Positions 62,883-64,000 of a stretch of DNA of 64,000 nucleotides are shown piece after piece. The stretch's first letter is position 1, and the number at the start of each line of letters is the position of its first letter. The translations under genes and the position numbers were made by a program. A model generated the notes under the pieces. It did no database searches. It saw only the letters and a list, made by a program, of their open reading frames with translations, and was not told where the DNA came from. The stretch is from Streptomyces roseochromogenus subsp. oscitans DS 12.976 (lineage in GTDB: Bacteria > Actinomycetota > Actinomycetes > Streptomycetales > Streptomycetaceae): the NCBI RefSeq assembly GCF_000497445.1, contig NZ_CM002285.1, positions 144,448 to 208,447 on the forward strand, written 5' to 3'.

Positions 62883-64000
62883 TCACTCCTTCTCCCGGGC
62901 CGGCCCGCGTCGCCGCAGCAGCCATGGCGCCCGCTCCGGCTGCGGCTTGTCGGCCGCCATCAGATCGCGCAGGGCCTCATAGGTCTCCGTCTCCTCCCAC
63001 AGCCCCTGCCGGAACAGCCGCAGGATCCGCAGCGCGGCCGGCCGCGGCTCCCCGGGTGCCCGGCGCAGTGCGTACAGCGCGGTGGCCGGGCCGGCGGCGA
63101 GCAGGTCCGGTGCTTGGTCCACGAGGGTGGCGAGGGAAGCGCACGCCTGCGCGTCCAGGGCGGCGGTCCGCAGTTCGGCGGAGGTTTCGAGGGCGCCCAG
63201 CAGCCCGGCGAGGACGGCCCGCCGGTACGGCTCGGGCAGCGGAGCGAGCGTGGCCCGTACATCGCCGAGCGGTGCCGTCCCGTCGGCGAGATGACGCGCG
63301 ACGGCGTCCCTGAGGCGCTCGGGTGCCAGTCCCGCCTCCTGCGGCCGCAGCTCCGCCACGCCTCGTACGAAGCTCACGAGCCGGGAGCCCTCCTCGCCGA
63401 AGGCCCCCGCATCGCTGTCCCCCGCGAGCAGGGCGCACCCGGCCCGCAGCCGCCGTACGCCCGCCTCGACGTCGTCCGCGGTGCCCGCGTCCCACAGTTC
63501 GGCGACGGCGTCCAGGGCGTCGAGGCGCCCGCTTCCCAGCGCCCCCGCGAGGAACCGTGCCGCCGGGCTGGGCTCCGGACACCCGTCCGCGGTCAACCGG
63601 TCGAGGTGGAACACCGGACCGGTCACCCGTTCCCCGGTCTCCGGCCGGGTCCCGGTCAGATGGTGATGGTCGTCCTCCGGCCGCGCGGAGTACGTCGTGA
63701 ACGTCAGCCGGGCGGCAAGGCCTGCGGGCAGGGTGTAGGAGGCGGCGGCTATCCAGTCGACGACGAGGTCCGGATCCGCGGAGACCAGGGTGGCGGCGGG
63801 GCCCTCGCCGGCCAGGGCCCGCAGGACGGCGGTGAGCAGCCGCTCCAGGAGGCGGACGCCGGGAACGCCGTGGCCGGCCAGCAAGCGGGCCGCTCGGTCG
63901 GGTCCGACGGCGCTGCCGGGAACGAGCTGGGTGAGGTCGGGCAGGCCACGGTCGTCGTCGCACGCCGGCGCCGGGGCCCAGTCGGGGCTGTCCCAGAGCT
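62883..64000 (-). CDS. GTPase-associated protein 1 (GAP1-N2 type), 5' part outside the window
   Basis: About 370 residues are visible; the start lies beyond the right edge. The frame reads LWDSPDWAPAPA, LPDLTQLVPGSAVG, PDLVVDWIAAASYTLPAGLAARLTFTTYSARPEDDHHH and ERVTGPVFHLDRL, which match the GAP1-N2 and middle domains. The C-terminal part is Leu/Ala-rich helices. GAP1 proteins are the constant partner of double-GTPase proteins in conflict systems and are thought to link them to an effector. It is in an operon with the pseudo-GTPase downstream. Confidence 0.85.
   Translation of the reverse strand, partial: LWDSPDWAPAPACDDDRGLPDLTQLVPGSAVGPDRAARLLAGHGVPGVRLLERLLTAVLRALAGEGPAATLVSADPDLVVDWIAAASYTLPAGLAARLTFTTYSARPEDDHHHLTGTRPETGERVTGPVFHLDRLTADGCPEPSPAARFLAGALGSGRLDALDAVAELWDAGTADDVEAGVRRLRAGCALLAGDSDAGAFGEEGSRLVSFVRGVAELRPQEAGLAPERLRDAVARHLADGTAPLGDVRATLAPLPEPYRRAVLAGLLGALETSAELRTAALDAQACASLATLVDQAPDLLAAGPATALYALRRAPGEPRPAALRILRLFRQGLWEETETYEALRDLMAADKPQPERAPWLLRRRGPAREKE

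Overview
The window is very GC-rich with the codon bias of a Streptomyces or close relative. Supporting signs are GTG starts, AGGAG ribosome sites, TGA stops that overlap the next start, and many actinobacterial families (SpoIIE phosphatases, NACHT NTPases, a GAP1/GTPase pair, a Pls-type peptide synthetase). The density of insertion-sequence scars and broken genes suggests a chromosome arm. All calls were made by reading the sequence; no database search was run.

Left end, 1-8.5 kb (mostly minus strand): a Pls/PosA-type A-T-membrane synthetase is followed by a frameshifted BPL_N gene and an OmpR-type response regulator/histidine kinase pair. Eleven-base direct repeats with the same core lie upstream of both the synthetase and the regulator, so this looks like one self-regulated locus. 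A frameshifted STAS gene and a DUF1345-like membrane protein follow.

8.6-16.7 kb is a gene graveyard. It holds a pectinesterase joined to a polygalacturonase (both dead), a small secreted His-rich protein, an MFS remnant, an IS21 istB scar beside a PEP-utilising enzyme remnant, a transposase/COG3586 chimera, and an intact trypsin-like protease with a TRYPCO2 remnant upstream. An intact HAD hydrolase and a probable UppP scrap follow.

16.8-23.8 kb is mostly intact: a sensor phosphatase (SpoIIE), an orphan solute-binding lipoprotein, and a three-gene operon of a small helical protein, a polyprenyl synthetase and an MpaB-type oxygenase. 24-32.7 kb mixes remnants (LuxR-type regulator, IS110, IS5, VOC, PP2C) with an intact M14 carboxypeptidase, an M50 site-2 protease with CBS domains, and a methyltransferase-like protein.

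32.7-44.5 kb: a large soluble NACHT ATPase, a 1,150-residue Asp-box repeat protein, remnants of IS1380, IS256 and IS110, a broken YceI gene followed by a perfect hairpin, and a secreted alpha/beta hydrolase.

44.5-53.6 kb: a LysR regulator faces a seven-gene minus-strand operon for peptide uptake (binding protein, two permeases, two ATPases) and peptide cleavage (S33 aminopeptidase, secreted M6 protease). A TGTGACATTTCA element lies upstream of both.

54.4-64 kb: a secreted Asp-box protein, a membrane-anchored protein, a membrane NACHT ATPase, and a convergent GAP1/pseudo-GTPase pair that runs off the right edge. This end resembles the NTP-dependent conflict systems of multicellular bacteria.
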